From: Priapulus caudatus
Lineage: Eukaryota > Priapulida > Priapulimorpha > Priapulimorphida > Priapulidae
Assembly: GCF_000485595.1 (NCBI RefSeq)
Contig: NW_014577142.1
Location: 76,873 to 99,532 of the forward strand
Reading direction: 5' to 3'
DNA: 22,660 nucleotides
Positions 1-8,175 of this stretch are shown one piece after another (the first letter of the stretch is position 1; each line of letters begins with the position of its first letter). The notes beneath the pieces were generated by a model. That model did no database searches. It had not been told where the DNA came from and saw only the letters and a program-made list of their open reading frames with translations. The translations under genes were made by a program, and so were the position numbers.

Positions 1-32
1 CCCACACGCGCGCACGCCCGCCCGCGCGCACA

Positions 33-101
<69 letters not shown>

Positions 102-126
102 CCGCGCGCGCGCGCACACACACACA
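1..126. repeat. CA/CG dinucleotide microsatellite, left window edge
   Basis: An almost uninterrupted alternating purine-pyrimidine tract, mostly CA with blocks of CG and a few CCCG interruptions. It begins at the window edge, so its true length is unknown. Alternating CA/CG is the classic Z-DNA-prone composition. It sits at the left end of a block that recurs near 3455, where a similar CA/CG tract also precedes the same unique sequence. Confidence 0.97.
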
Positions 127-1095
127 TGGTTTTTTCATGAAAATATTAATACAGCTTATAGTCTTCATTGATCATTGTCAATGAATAGGTTTGAACTATG
201 AAGGCTGAAATACGATCAATTAAGCATATGAAATTTTCCTGCCTGTGCAAGCCTACGCATACATACTTTATACTACACTGCATTAATTATTAGTGAACAC
301 AACATTGCTCTATCATGACACGTATTAAACACGGCACATTCTGTTTTAACATGCCTATATTATGGCATATTTACTGTAATAGATAGTAATACCCATTATC
401 TGTAGCTTATCAAACTGGCCGAATGCAATGCGGTTTATGTGAATGGAAACCACTACGGTTGTGATATTCGTTACGATTTGGTGTTATTTGCTGGAACTGA
501 GACCGGATTGCTCCATATAGCCACCACATTATCACGTTTATGCAAATACGCTCACACATATATCGTAAGAACATAATTTCGCAACACTTTGTAATCTACA
601 ATATGATGCGTCATAGTCACGTGATACATAGTAGTTGTACACGTGATAGTTTGTAATCGCAATGGCCGCCATCTTGGTCTTTGTAGTAATTAATACCGGC
701 CATGCGATTCGTCAAGACTAACACATTCTCTGATTGGTTGCTACATATTTCGCATTTCGCATTTCGCATTTCGCATGAGCCTTCTGGGCTTTCGTACATT
801 AGCACTCGTTGAGGGAGTGCTTGCAGGGTCGAATAATGCGAAGTAATTTATACATGCACCCCACCTATTGTTCGAAAATGTCAACTCATGATTAATCAAT
901 CAGTCGCGTGACGAAAATGGACACGAGGTCCACGCTTTTTCCGCTGGGCTGCCTTTTAAATCCAATGGTCTTGTCGCACAAGGGGTTACGCGAGAAAGAA
1001 CGGGGATCACGCACGCACGCATGCACGCACGCACGCACGCACGATGACATGCACGCAAGGCCAAGCGCTTGTTTTAGCTTCAAACGGTGAAGCAC
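127..1095. repeat. Duplicated non-coding segment, copy A
   Basis: This stretch has no supportable gene. It aligns by eye, end to end, with about 3600-4605: shared landmarks include the start (ATGAAAATATTAATACA), CATTGCTCTATCATGACACG, ATAGATAGTAATA/C, GATTAATCAATCAGTCG and GCAAGGCCAAGCGC. Differences are mainly scattered 1-2 base indels plus a 46-base block (805-850) present only here. It contains two CACGTG E-boxes (about 619 and 641), a YY1-like GCCGCCATCTTGG (666-678), four tandem ATTTCGC heptamers (about 749-776) and an ACGC tetranucleotide run (about 1009-1042). Confidence 0.9.
666..678 (-). promoter_or_regulatory. YY1-like site
   Basis: The minus strand reads CCAAGATGGCGGC, which contains the AAGATGGCGGC core known for the YY1/PHO zinc-finger family. 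No gene is visible beside it, so its role is unknown. In copy B (about 4180-4200) the corresponding stretch is scrambled by indels. The match is direct; function is inference. Confidence 0.35.
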
Positions 1096-1255
1096 GATAT
1101 GATATGATGTAATATGACGTGACGTGACGTGACGCGATGTGGCGTTACATGACATGACATGAAGTAATGTGATGCGATGCGATGCGATGCGATGCGATGC
1201 GATGCGATGCGATGCGATGCGATGCGATGCGATGCGATGCGACGCGACGCGACGC
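1096..1255. repeat. Perfectly phased pentanucleotide array with variant leader
   Basis: Thirty-two consecutive 5-bp units with no phase break. A mixed leader comes first (GATAT x2, GATGT, AATAT, GACGT x3, GACGC, GATGT, GGCGT, TACAT, GACAT x2, GAAGT, AATGT), then GATGC x14 (1171-1240), then GACGC x3. Most units fit the pattern R-A-Y-R-Y. Both strands stay open in some frames because the unit is not a multiple of three, which creates spurious Arg-Ile-Ala-Ser-His or Met-Arg-Cys-Asp-Ala repeat peptides. The Harbinger element begins two bases after its last unit. Confidence 0.97.
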
Positions 1256-1580
1256 GAAAAGCCCCGGTCACAACGGATCGTACGAAATTTTGTCGTGGTG
1301 GACCCATAAAATACTTGTCGTGGCCAGATCTTGCAACATGCCCGAAATGTATTTCGAGTGGTCACAAGGGCTACGACACATCAAAGATGGTTTGACGATG
1401 GGGACGCGACAGAAAAAAAAGATATGTCGTGGTTATGTCGTGGGTGTGTCGCAAGTCAGTCGTGCGTCAGTCGTGAGTTGTCGGGCATTGTCGGGGGGCT
1501 GTTTTTCACGTGAACAGGTCGTGCGTGGTTCACTCGTGGGATGCACGTGCTACAGTCGTGCAACTGGCGCACAACAGTCG

Positions 1581-1635
1581 TGGGTCATTCGTGGGTCACT
1601 CGTGAGTCACTCGTGGGTCACTCGTGGGTCACTCG
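1581..1635. repeat. 11-bp minisatellite inside Harbinger left arm
   Basis: Five tandem copies of TGGGTCACTCG, with single changes in copies 1 (ATTCG) and 3 (TGAG). The unit resembles the sub-terminal GTCGTG motifs of the element, so it may be a local expansion of a transposase-binding motif. Confidence 0.93.
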
Positions 1636-1650
1636 CGCGTCCGTCTCCCG

Positions 1651-1660
1651 ACTATATAAC
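1651..1660 (+). promoter_or_regulatory. TATA-like box, Harbinger left end
   Basis: ACTATATAAC in a GC-rich context, reading inwards. A short plus-strand frame starts at ATG 1774 (MPLKKNTSS...) and runs only 23 residues before a stop near 1845. In complete Harbinger elements a second gene encodes a Myb/SANT or MADF DNA-binding protein, so this box and ATG could be the surviving start of that gene. That is inference. Confidence 0.45.
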
Positions 1661-1751
1661 GAGGCCCGGTCTGTTGCCTGCCATTTGCTGCAGAGATTTT
1701 CCAGTGGATACATCGAAGTTCTGCCCGAATTCTTGACATTTGTCACTTCAT

Positions 1752-2108
1752 TTAATCAAAGTTAGTATCAAGGATGCCTCTCAAGAAGAATACTAGCAGT
1801 TGGCCCTTGGTGATGCGAGGGGCGACACTCAGCAGCAGCTCGTGAAACATGCCAGACTCCATCCGCATGAACCCCACGAAGTCACCGGCAGATTCCCGCT
1901 CCAACTTTTGCATCAGAGTACTATACTGCCCAAACATCAGGCGCCGCTCGATCCACGGCCGAACCCACCAACGTCGGGGGTTTCGCCGGTTCCTGCGCTG
2001 CTCCCGGGCCCGGATCAACGCCAACAGCACTATATTATGCTCGTGCTGGAGTTCTTCCAGACGCCCCCTCAGCAGGGCCACGCGTAGTCGCTCAGGTGGA
2101 ATAGCCAT
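1752..2108 (-). pseudogene. Truncated PIF/Harbinger (HARBI1-like) transposase, N-terminus only
   Basis: The 118-residue open frame begins at an ATG about 55 bases downstream of a TATA-like box. Residues 45-62 (RRWWVRPWIERRLMFGQY) and about 80-101 (FMRMESGMFHELL, then PRITK) match the conserved N-terminal region of HARBI1/PIF nucleases, where a basic RRWWVRPW stretch precedes the helical MF-x-ELL segment and the PRITK motif. Intact proteins run to roughly 350-400 residues and carry a DDE nuclease domain; that catalytic part is entirely missing. Homology appears to stop after residue 103 (genomic about 1800). The last 15 residues are probably read from DNA brought in by the deletion. It cannot be a working nuclease. 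Confidence 0.85.
1774..1845 (+). pseudogene. Possible remnant start of Harbinger accessory ORF
   Basis: ATG at 1774 opens MPLKKNTSSWPLVMRG and stops after 23 residues. Only the first eight or nine codons (to about 1799) would belong to the lost gene, since from there the other strand encodes the transposase. The basic MPxKK start is typical of many Harbinger SANT/MADF proteins but is far too short to prove it. Treat as a hypothesis linked to the TATA-like box at 1651. Confidence 0.25.
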
Positions 2109-2160
2109 CCTCTTTCAGCGCCGACAGGCAGTTTTTAATTCCAAGCGTTCATTCGCCCGA

Positions 2161-2170
2161 GCTATATACC
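2161..2170 (-). promoter_or_regulatory. TATA box of truncated transposase
   Basis: On the minus strand this reads GGTATATAGC, about 55 bases before the transposase ATG (2108). That leaves room for transcription to start near 2135 with a short leader. Position and sequence fit a core promoter; no expression evidence is available. Confidence 0.5.
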
Positions 2171-2650
2171 CCTCAAAAAACGAAAATATGTTGCAAGACT
2201 AACGCAAGACTAACACACGACAGACTTGCAATGTTGTGCGAGCCTCTTACGAAATATAATATTCGTGAGACAATCTTGCAACTGTCTCACGACTGTCCTG
2301 CGACAGCCGTGAGACAGTTGTAGGACAGTCGTGCGATAGTCGTAAGATTGTTTGACTAAAAAAATTTCTTCTGGTACCCACGACAAGATATTTATCGCAC
2401 GACAGTCGCAAGACTGTCGCAAGACTGCTGTAGGACAGACTCACGACAACCAGAATACATAGATACCACAAAAAATCGTGCAACAAGAAAGGTGCATGTT
2501 CAATTTTGCCTCACGACGGCAAGTCGATTCCACGATGCTCAAAATTTCGTAGGACTGTCTTGCGACGACCCCCGATGACCCACGATTTGCTCAAATTTTC
2601 TGTCGTGGCGTTGCACAAATGCGTCGTGGGCTCGTTGTGACCAGGGCTTT

Positions 2651-3440
2651 ACCATTTTACGCGCTTCTTCTATATAGTATCCCCTATATTATCACACGGG
2701 CGCACTCGGTATTCATTCAAGCTGTTCTTTGCATACTTGGCAGGAAGGCGGAGTCGATGGTTGTATATACTGTCGCGTATAAACATGCGTTGCGCAATAA
2801 AAAATAATGCATCACAATTGGAATATTCAGAGAGTAATACAGAATCGTTTTGAGAATTTAAGCTGACGCGGAAGTGAACGCATATCGCGTTATACACATT
2901 GACGTCACGGTAGAAGCGAAAAAAGAGTTTTGCAGGTATATCAATGTCGTTGGCTTGCAGAAAGTCAATGTGGGCTGCAAGTATTTATCAATTCTTGCGC
3001 CCGAAATGTGTTAAATCGCGTCACAACCCCCTCCGTAACTGAATTATGTTTCAGACCGTCGAAGCTTTCGCTTAGCGTTAGTATTAACAGGCGTAAGATC
3101 TGTTTTAATGTACGTACTGGCTCTGATCTTATTCAGTTTACGGGGGGTCTTAAAGATTTGCTTTTCTAACCCGCTTATTGAATTTTGCTGTCACAAATAT
3201 GTACGGAGAATTGAAATTAATGGCGTTGCGAAAATCCCAGTTATTTGTGGTCAATACCGTCACGTGATTAAATCACTAAGAGCCAGGCATAGACGGATGG
3301 CGGGGTGAATCCGTTATGGGCGTTTCAATTCGGAAAGTTTCTAAAATGTCTTCCGTTTCTGCACAAAGCACATGATGATTATAGCCTGTGGTTTGGGTAA
3401 CCCGTGCCACACTGACTAAGCGGGTTAAACTTTCGAATGC
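2651..3440. other. Unique non-coding stretch, no gene seen
   Basis: Mixed-composition DNA without a convincing frame on either strand. The longest frames (about 60-80 codons) show no domain, signal peptide or splice-site support. The only motif I would flag is a perfect CRE palindrome, TGACGTCA, at 2900-2907. Confidence 0.7.
2900..2907. promoter_or_regulatory. CRE palindrome TGACGTCA
   Basis: A perfect CREB/ATF octamer, followed by CGG. It is one of six in the window and is not near a recognised promoter. Confidence 0.4.
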
Positions 3441-3454
3441 TGCATTTCCAAACG

Positions 3455-3480
3455 CACGCGCGCGCACACACACAGAAACA

Positions 3481-3528
<48 letters not shown>

Positions 3529-3590
3529 CAACGCGCACATCACACAACAGATCACACGCCCGCGCGCGCGCGCACGGACACACAGACTTC
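3455..3590. repeat. CA/CG microsatellite preceding copy B
   Basis: Alternating CG then about 22 CA units, then mixed CACG and CGCG blocks. It matches the position of the 1-126 tract relative to the duplicated segment, so it belongs to the duplicated block. The His-Thr repeat frames through it are repeat artefacts. Confidence 0.95.
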
Positions 3591-3599
3591 ACACAACTT

Positions 3600-4605
3600 G
3601 GTTTTTCAATGAAAATATTAATACAAGCTTATATCTTCATTGATCATGGTCAATTGATATGAGGTTTGAACTATGAAAGCTGAAAATAACCGAATACATT
3701 CAAGCATAGATAAATTTTCCTGGCCTTATGCAAGCCTAACGCATCACCATACGTTTAGACTACACACTGCATTAAATTATTAGTGAAACAACATTGCTCT
3801 ATCATGACACGATTAAACCGACAGGCACAAATTCTGTTTTTAACAGCATGCCCTAAATATAATGGCATTATGTTAACTGTAATAGATAGTAATCACCATT
3901 ATCTGGTAGCAAATCAACTGGCCGAATGCAATTCGGTTTATGGTTAATGAAACCACTATCGGTTGTGATATTCTGTACGATTTGGCTTTTATCGGCTGGA
4001 AGTGAGACCTGGATTGCTTTCATATATAGCCACCACATTATCACGTTTTTGATGCAAATACGGCTCACACATATAATCGTAAGGAACATAATTTTCGCCA
4101 CAACTTTGTAGATCTACAATAATATCGTCTTAGTCACACGTGATTACATAGTAGTTGTACACGTGAAGTTTGTAATCGGCAATGTGCGCCATGCTTGGTC
4201 CTTATGTAGTATTAATTCACCGGGCATGCGCATCGTACAAGCACTGAAACACATTCTCTGATTGGTTGCTACATATTCTCGCATTTGCGCATTTCGGCAT
4301 TTCGCCCATGAGCCCTTCTGGCTTTCGATACATTAGCATACATGCACGCCCACCTATTCGTTCGAAATGTCACGTCATAGATTAATCAATCAGTCGCTGT
4401 ACGAAAATGGACCACGGTCCACGCTTTTTTTCCGCTGGCTTGCCTTTATAATCCATATGGTGCCTTGTCGCACAAGGCGTTACGCGAGAGAAGAACGGGA
4501 ATCACTGGAGCGCACGCACACATTGCACGCCAACGCACGCACGCGCACGATACATGCACGCAAGGCCAAGCGCGATTGTTTTAGCTTCAAATGGTGAAGC
4601 GACGA
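3600..4605. repeat. Duplicated non-coding segment, copy B
   Basis: Collinear with 127-1095 at an offset of about 3.48 kb. Most differences are isolated single-base insertions or deletions rather than substitutions, and the 46-base block at 805-850 of copy A is absent between CATTAGCA and TACATGCA (about 4331-4346). No gene is supported. The indel style looks more like residual long-read error or allele misassembly than old divergence, though a genuine duplication is not excluded. Confidence 0.9.
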
Positions 4606-4865
4606 TATGATATAATGTAATATGATCGTGACGTGGACGTGACGCGATGTGCGTTACATTGACATGACAGAAGTAATGTGATGGCGATGCGACTGCGATG
4701 CGATGCGATCGAATGCCGATGCGATGGCGATGCGATGCGAGCCGATGGCGATGCGATGGCGATTGCGATGCGAGCGATGCGATGCGATGCGATCGAGCCG
4801 ATGCCGATGCGATGCGAGACTGGCGATGCGATGCGATGCGAGCGGAACGCGACGCGACGTGAGCT
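4606..4865. repeat. GATGC pentamer array, copy B, indel-rich
   Basis: Starts with the same mixed leader as 1096-1170 (GATAT, TAATGTAATAT, GACGT, GACGC, GATGT, GACAT) and continues as GATGC units interrupted by single extra or missing bases (GATGGC, GATTGC, GAGC). It ends in GACGC/GACGT units as copy A does, but no Harbinger element follows; the pentamers carry on. Confidence 0.92.
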
Positions 4866-5300
4866 GACGTGACGTTGAAGTGAATTGATGTGATGTGATG
4901 TGAATGCTGATTGATGATGATGTGATGCTGATGTGATGTGATGTGATGTGATTGTGATGTGAAAGATTGATGTGATGTGATGTGATGTGATGTGAATGTG
5001 GAACGATGATGTGAGTGAGTGATGAATGTATGTGAGATGTGATGTGATGGCTGATGATGTGTGATGTGATGTGATGTGATGTGAAAGTTATGTGATGAGT
5101 GAGTGCATGTGAGAATGTATGGATGGTGAGTGAAGTGAGTGTGAGTGATTGATGTGATGTGGAAGTCGATGTGATGTGATGAATGTGATTGATGTGATGT
5201 ATGTGATGTGATGTGAACGTGACGTGAAACGTGCGTGCCATGAAATTGACGTGGACGTGGCGCGGAGTGACGTGACGGACGTGACGATAGCGTGGCGTGA
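4866..5300. repeat. GATGT (TGATG) pentamer array with GACGT tail
   Basis: Mostly GATGT repeats with frequent one-base slips and GTGAGTGAGT patches, passing near 5215-5300 into GACGT and GGCGT units. The minus-strand frame of about 225 codons (His/Ser/Thr/Ile-rich) is a by-product of the repeat. Confidence 0.92.
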
Positions 5301-6155
5301 TATATAATCCCTTATGGATATGAATATGCATAAGATATGATATGCTATGATATGATATGATAATGACTCTATGATATGAATATGATAGAATGATATAGAA
5401 TGATATAGATATGATATATATCGATAGATATGATATGAATATATGAAGATATATTGAATATTGATAGATATGATATGATATTATACTGGATATATAGATA
5501 AGATATGATTATGATATGAATAATATAAGGCTATGATGTTTATGATATGATGATGATATGATATGAGATGATATGATATGCATATGATATGATATGATAA
5601 TGATATGCTAATGAATGATATGATATGATATGATATGATGATGAATGATAGATATGATATGATATGATATATATGATATGAATATATATGATATGATATG
5701 ATATGATATGAATGATATGATATTATCATGATAATGATACGATATGGTATGATAGAACCGCGTATGGTATGATATGAATATGATATGATATCGATATGAT
5801 ATGATATGGATATTATATGATATGATATGATACTGAAATATGATATGATTGAACTTATATGATAGCATGATATGATATGATGATATATGATATGATATGA
5901 TATGATAGGATATGATATGATATGAATGATATGATAGTGATATGATATGAGAGATATTATATGATATGATATGATATATATGATATGATATGATATGATA
6001 TGATATGATATGATATGATATGATATGAATATGAAATGATATGAATCATGATATGATAGTGAATATTATAGATATGATAATGAATGATATGATATGAATG
6101 ATTGAATAGATATGATATGATATGATATGATATGATAATGATATGATGATGATAT
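5301..6155. repeat. GATAT (ATATG) pentamer array, left arm
   Basis: About 850 bp of GATAT/ATATG repeats with many single-base irregularities. The minus strand encodes Ser-Tyr-His-Ile-Ile type repeats only because the pentamer lacks stops in that orientation. The array is interrupted at 6156 by a GC-rich insert and resumes briefly after it. Confidence 0.95.
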
Positions 6156-6597
6156 CCAGGTTGGCGCGTACCAGGGGGCGGTTCGGGGGGGTTCGAACGA
6201 GACCCCCCCCCCCCCGAGCCCGCCGCCCCCCCAAGCAAAAAACTTTTTTTTTGAAAAAATTTGCAAGAATTCACCTCAAGGTCGCGTGCCCATTTAATGT
6301 AATAATTGCAAATCTCCATCGTCGCGGATGGGTGAACAGTGAACACCCCCCTCCGGGACAGGAAGTTCCGGACGCGCGCCCCTTGCTCCAGCAAAACGCA
6401 TCGAGGGGGTCTAATTTTAAAAAATCTGGGAGGCCCACCATGCCCCCCGTTGCGCAGGTGCTCAGCAATCTATTGGGTTACGTTAGATCCTCATCCCCTT
6501 GGTACAGAATCTGTACAACAGCGCCCTGCCTGAGGCAAATGCCAACATTGAAAAAGACCCCTCCCCCCGCCAATATATAAGGCTGACTTACGAGCCG
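6156..6597. mobile_element. GC-rich interspersed element within the pentamer satellite
   Basis: A 440-bp block of quite different composition interrupts the GATAT array, and the array continues for about 15-20 bases beyond it. It carries a G-run and C-run (6185-6191, 6203-6215) flanking the palindrome GTTCGAAC, poly-A/T tracts near 6237-6266, and TATATAAGG close to its right end (about 6574). Low-complexity Gly/Pro-rich frames cross it on both strands, but no domain is recognisable. GGTTCGAAC resembles a Pol III B-box core, so a SINE-like origin is possible. I see no terminal repeats, and a target duplication cannot be judged within pentamer repeats. Family unknown. Confidence 0.5.
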
Positions 6598-6797
6598 TGA
6601 TATGAAATATGATACATATCATGATCATATCATATCATATCATAGTCATATCGATATCAAATCATATCATATCATATCATATACATACAATATCATATCA
6701 TATCATATCATATCATATCAAATATTCATATCATATCTATATCATATCATATACTATCATATCATATCAATATCAATCATATCAATATCATATCATA
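6598..6797. repeat. ATATC (reverse-complement) pentamer array, right arm
   Basis: After a short remnant of GATAT units (6598-6613) the repeat flips to CATAT/ATATC, the exact reverse complement of the left arm, for about 180 bp. Left and right arms therefore form a very large imperfect inverted repeat. Confidence 0.92.
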
Positions 6798-7315
6798 TAT
6801 ATAATATATTCATAAAAATATAATATGAATATAAGTATATATAATAAATATAATAATAAATATAATATAATATAATATAATATATAATAAATATAATGAT
6901 AATATAATAATAATATAATATACATATATATATAATATAATATAAAATAATGATAATATAATATAATATAATATAATATAATATAATAATATAATATAAT
7001 AAATATAATATAAATAATATACATAGTAATATAATATAATAAATATAATATAATATAATATTAATATACTATACTATCATATAATATAATATAATAATAA
7101 TATAATATAATATAATAATAATATGATATAATCATAATATAATATAATAAATAATATAAAAATATAATGATAATATAATATAATATCATACAGATTAATT
7201 AATAAATATATAATATATATAATATAAATAATATAAATAATATAATTAAATATAATAATATAACATAATAAATAGTAATAATATATGTATTATAGTATAT
7301 AAATATATACAGACA
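6798..7315. repeat. AATAT/TATAA pentamer-like AT satellite
   Basis: Almost pure A/T DNA built from TATAA pentamers with AATAA and ATA variants, ending near 7310. It is contiguous with the ATATC array and differs from it by one substitution per unit. No gene. Confidence 0.92.
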
Positions 7316-7740
7316 TCTCCGGTCGACAAGGAAACCAGATATGTGGTTAACACACACACACACGCGCGCGGCCACTCACCATGGATACCATGCTCTGTAA
7401 TTAGCTGAGCTCATCACAAGTAGTCGGAGATCTTATCGGGGCTTGTTTCGACGTGCTTAAGATTCCGTAAATATTGAATGGATCAGCAGACAGCTGCGGC
7501 GTCGTCGGTGGCGCATCGCAGCACCGGCCTTCTGCACATTCTCACAGAGCCGCACAAATATGCAATCGTCAGTTATTATTATGCACGTTTGGAATGCAGA
7601 CCTTGTGCCGATTGCGGAGCGTATGGTTTTTTTCGCAACCCTGTACTTCTAAAAACGATTTAATAATCGACATACAGCGGCTTCGTAATAGCCAGCATTT
7701 CCATGGAGAAGAGGTATCTCGCAAGCTTCTATAATTTTGA
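7316..7740. other. Unique stretch, no supported gene
   Basis: Mixed composition with a short CACA/CGCG run near 7350-7370. Two overlapping plus-strand frames start at 7474 and 7478 (86 and 61 codons); the second begins MDQQTAAASSVAHRSTGLLH and has a Cys-rich patch (CRPCADCG). I see no homology and no consensus splice sites that would decide between them, so neither is called a gene. Confidence 0.55.
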
Positions 7741-8175
7741 TTCATTTCACTCTGCTCCACTCCACTCCACGCCACCCACCTATTCCTCTCCACTCCACTC
7801 CACTCCACTCCACTCCACTCCACTCCACTCCACTCCACTCCACTCCACTCCACTCCACTCCACTCCACTCCACTCCACTCCACTCCACTCCACTCCACTC
7901 CACTCCACTCCACTCCACTCAACTCAACTTCACTCCACTCCACCTCACTCCACTCCACTCCACTTTACACCACTCTACTCCACTTCACTCCACAAAACTT
8001 CACTCGACTCGACTCGACTCCACTTTACTCCACTCCGCTCCCCTCCACTCCATTGCACTCCACTTCACTACACTTCACTCCACTTTACTACACTACACGA
8101 CACCCCACTCTACTTAACTTCACCCCATTCCACTCTACCCCACTCCACTCCACTCTGCTCCACTCCACTTTACTC
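7741..8175. repeat. CCACT pentanucleotide satellite
   Basis: A perfect run of CCACT units from about 7790 to 7920 (some 26 copies), with degenerate copies on both sides out to 8175. The plus strand is nearly free of G for over 400 bp. Frames through it (Leu-His-Ser-Thr-Pro on plus, Glu-Trp-Ser-Gly-Val on minus) are artefacts of the repeat. Confidence 0.97.

Larger units (their letters stand above)
1258..2650. mobile_element. PIF/Harbinger DNA transposon, internally deleted
   Basis: The ends carry an 18-bp terminal inverted repeat with one mismatch: AAAGCCCCGGTCACAACG at 1258-1275, and on the minus strand AAAGCCCTGGTCACAACG at 2650-2633. Both flanks are packed with sub-terminal GTCGTG/CACGAC motifs in inverted orientation (1290-1640 versus 2270-2630). 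Inside is the N-terminal part of a Harbinger-type transposase on the minus strand. PIF/Harbinger elements usually duplicate a TWA target; here TTA follows the right end (2649-2651 if the repeat starts at AGCCC), but the left flank reads AAA, so the duplication is not clean. At 1.39 kb it is far shorter than an autonomous element and should be non-autonomous. Confidence 0.85.

Noticed and set aside
892-1736. Overlapping frames of 75-184 codons with Met-Arg-Cys-Asp-Ala or Arg-Ile-Ala-Ser-His repeats
   Set aside because: They arise from the GATGC pentamer array and read on into the Harbinger left arm. Several occur in different frames of the same DNA.
4654-6394. Minus-strand frames of 80-225 codons rich in Ser, His, Ile and Tyr
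   Set aside because: They are translations of GATGT and GATAT pentamers on the strand that happens to lack stops.
7474-7734. Possible first exon at 7474 or 7478, with a CRPCADCG patch
   Set aside because: No signal peptide, no clear splice donor, two competing frames and no family resemblance. Left as uncalled unique DNA.
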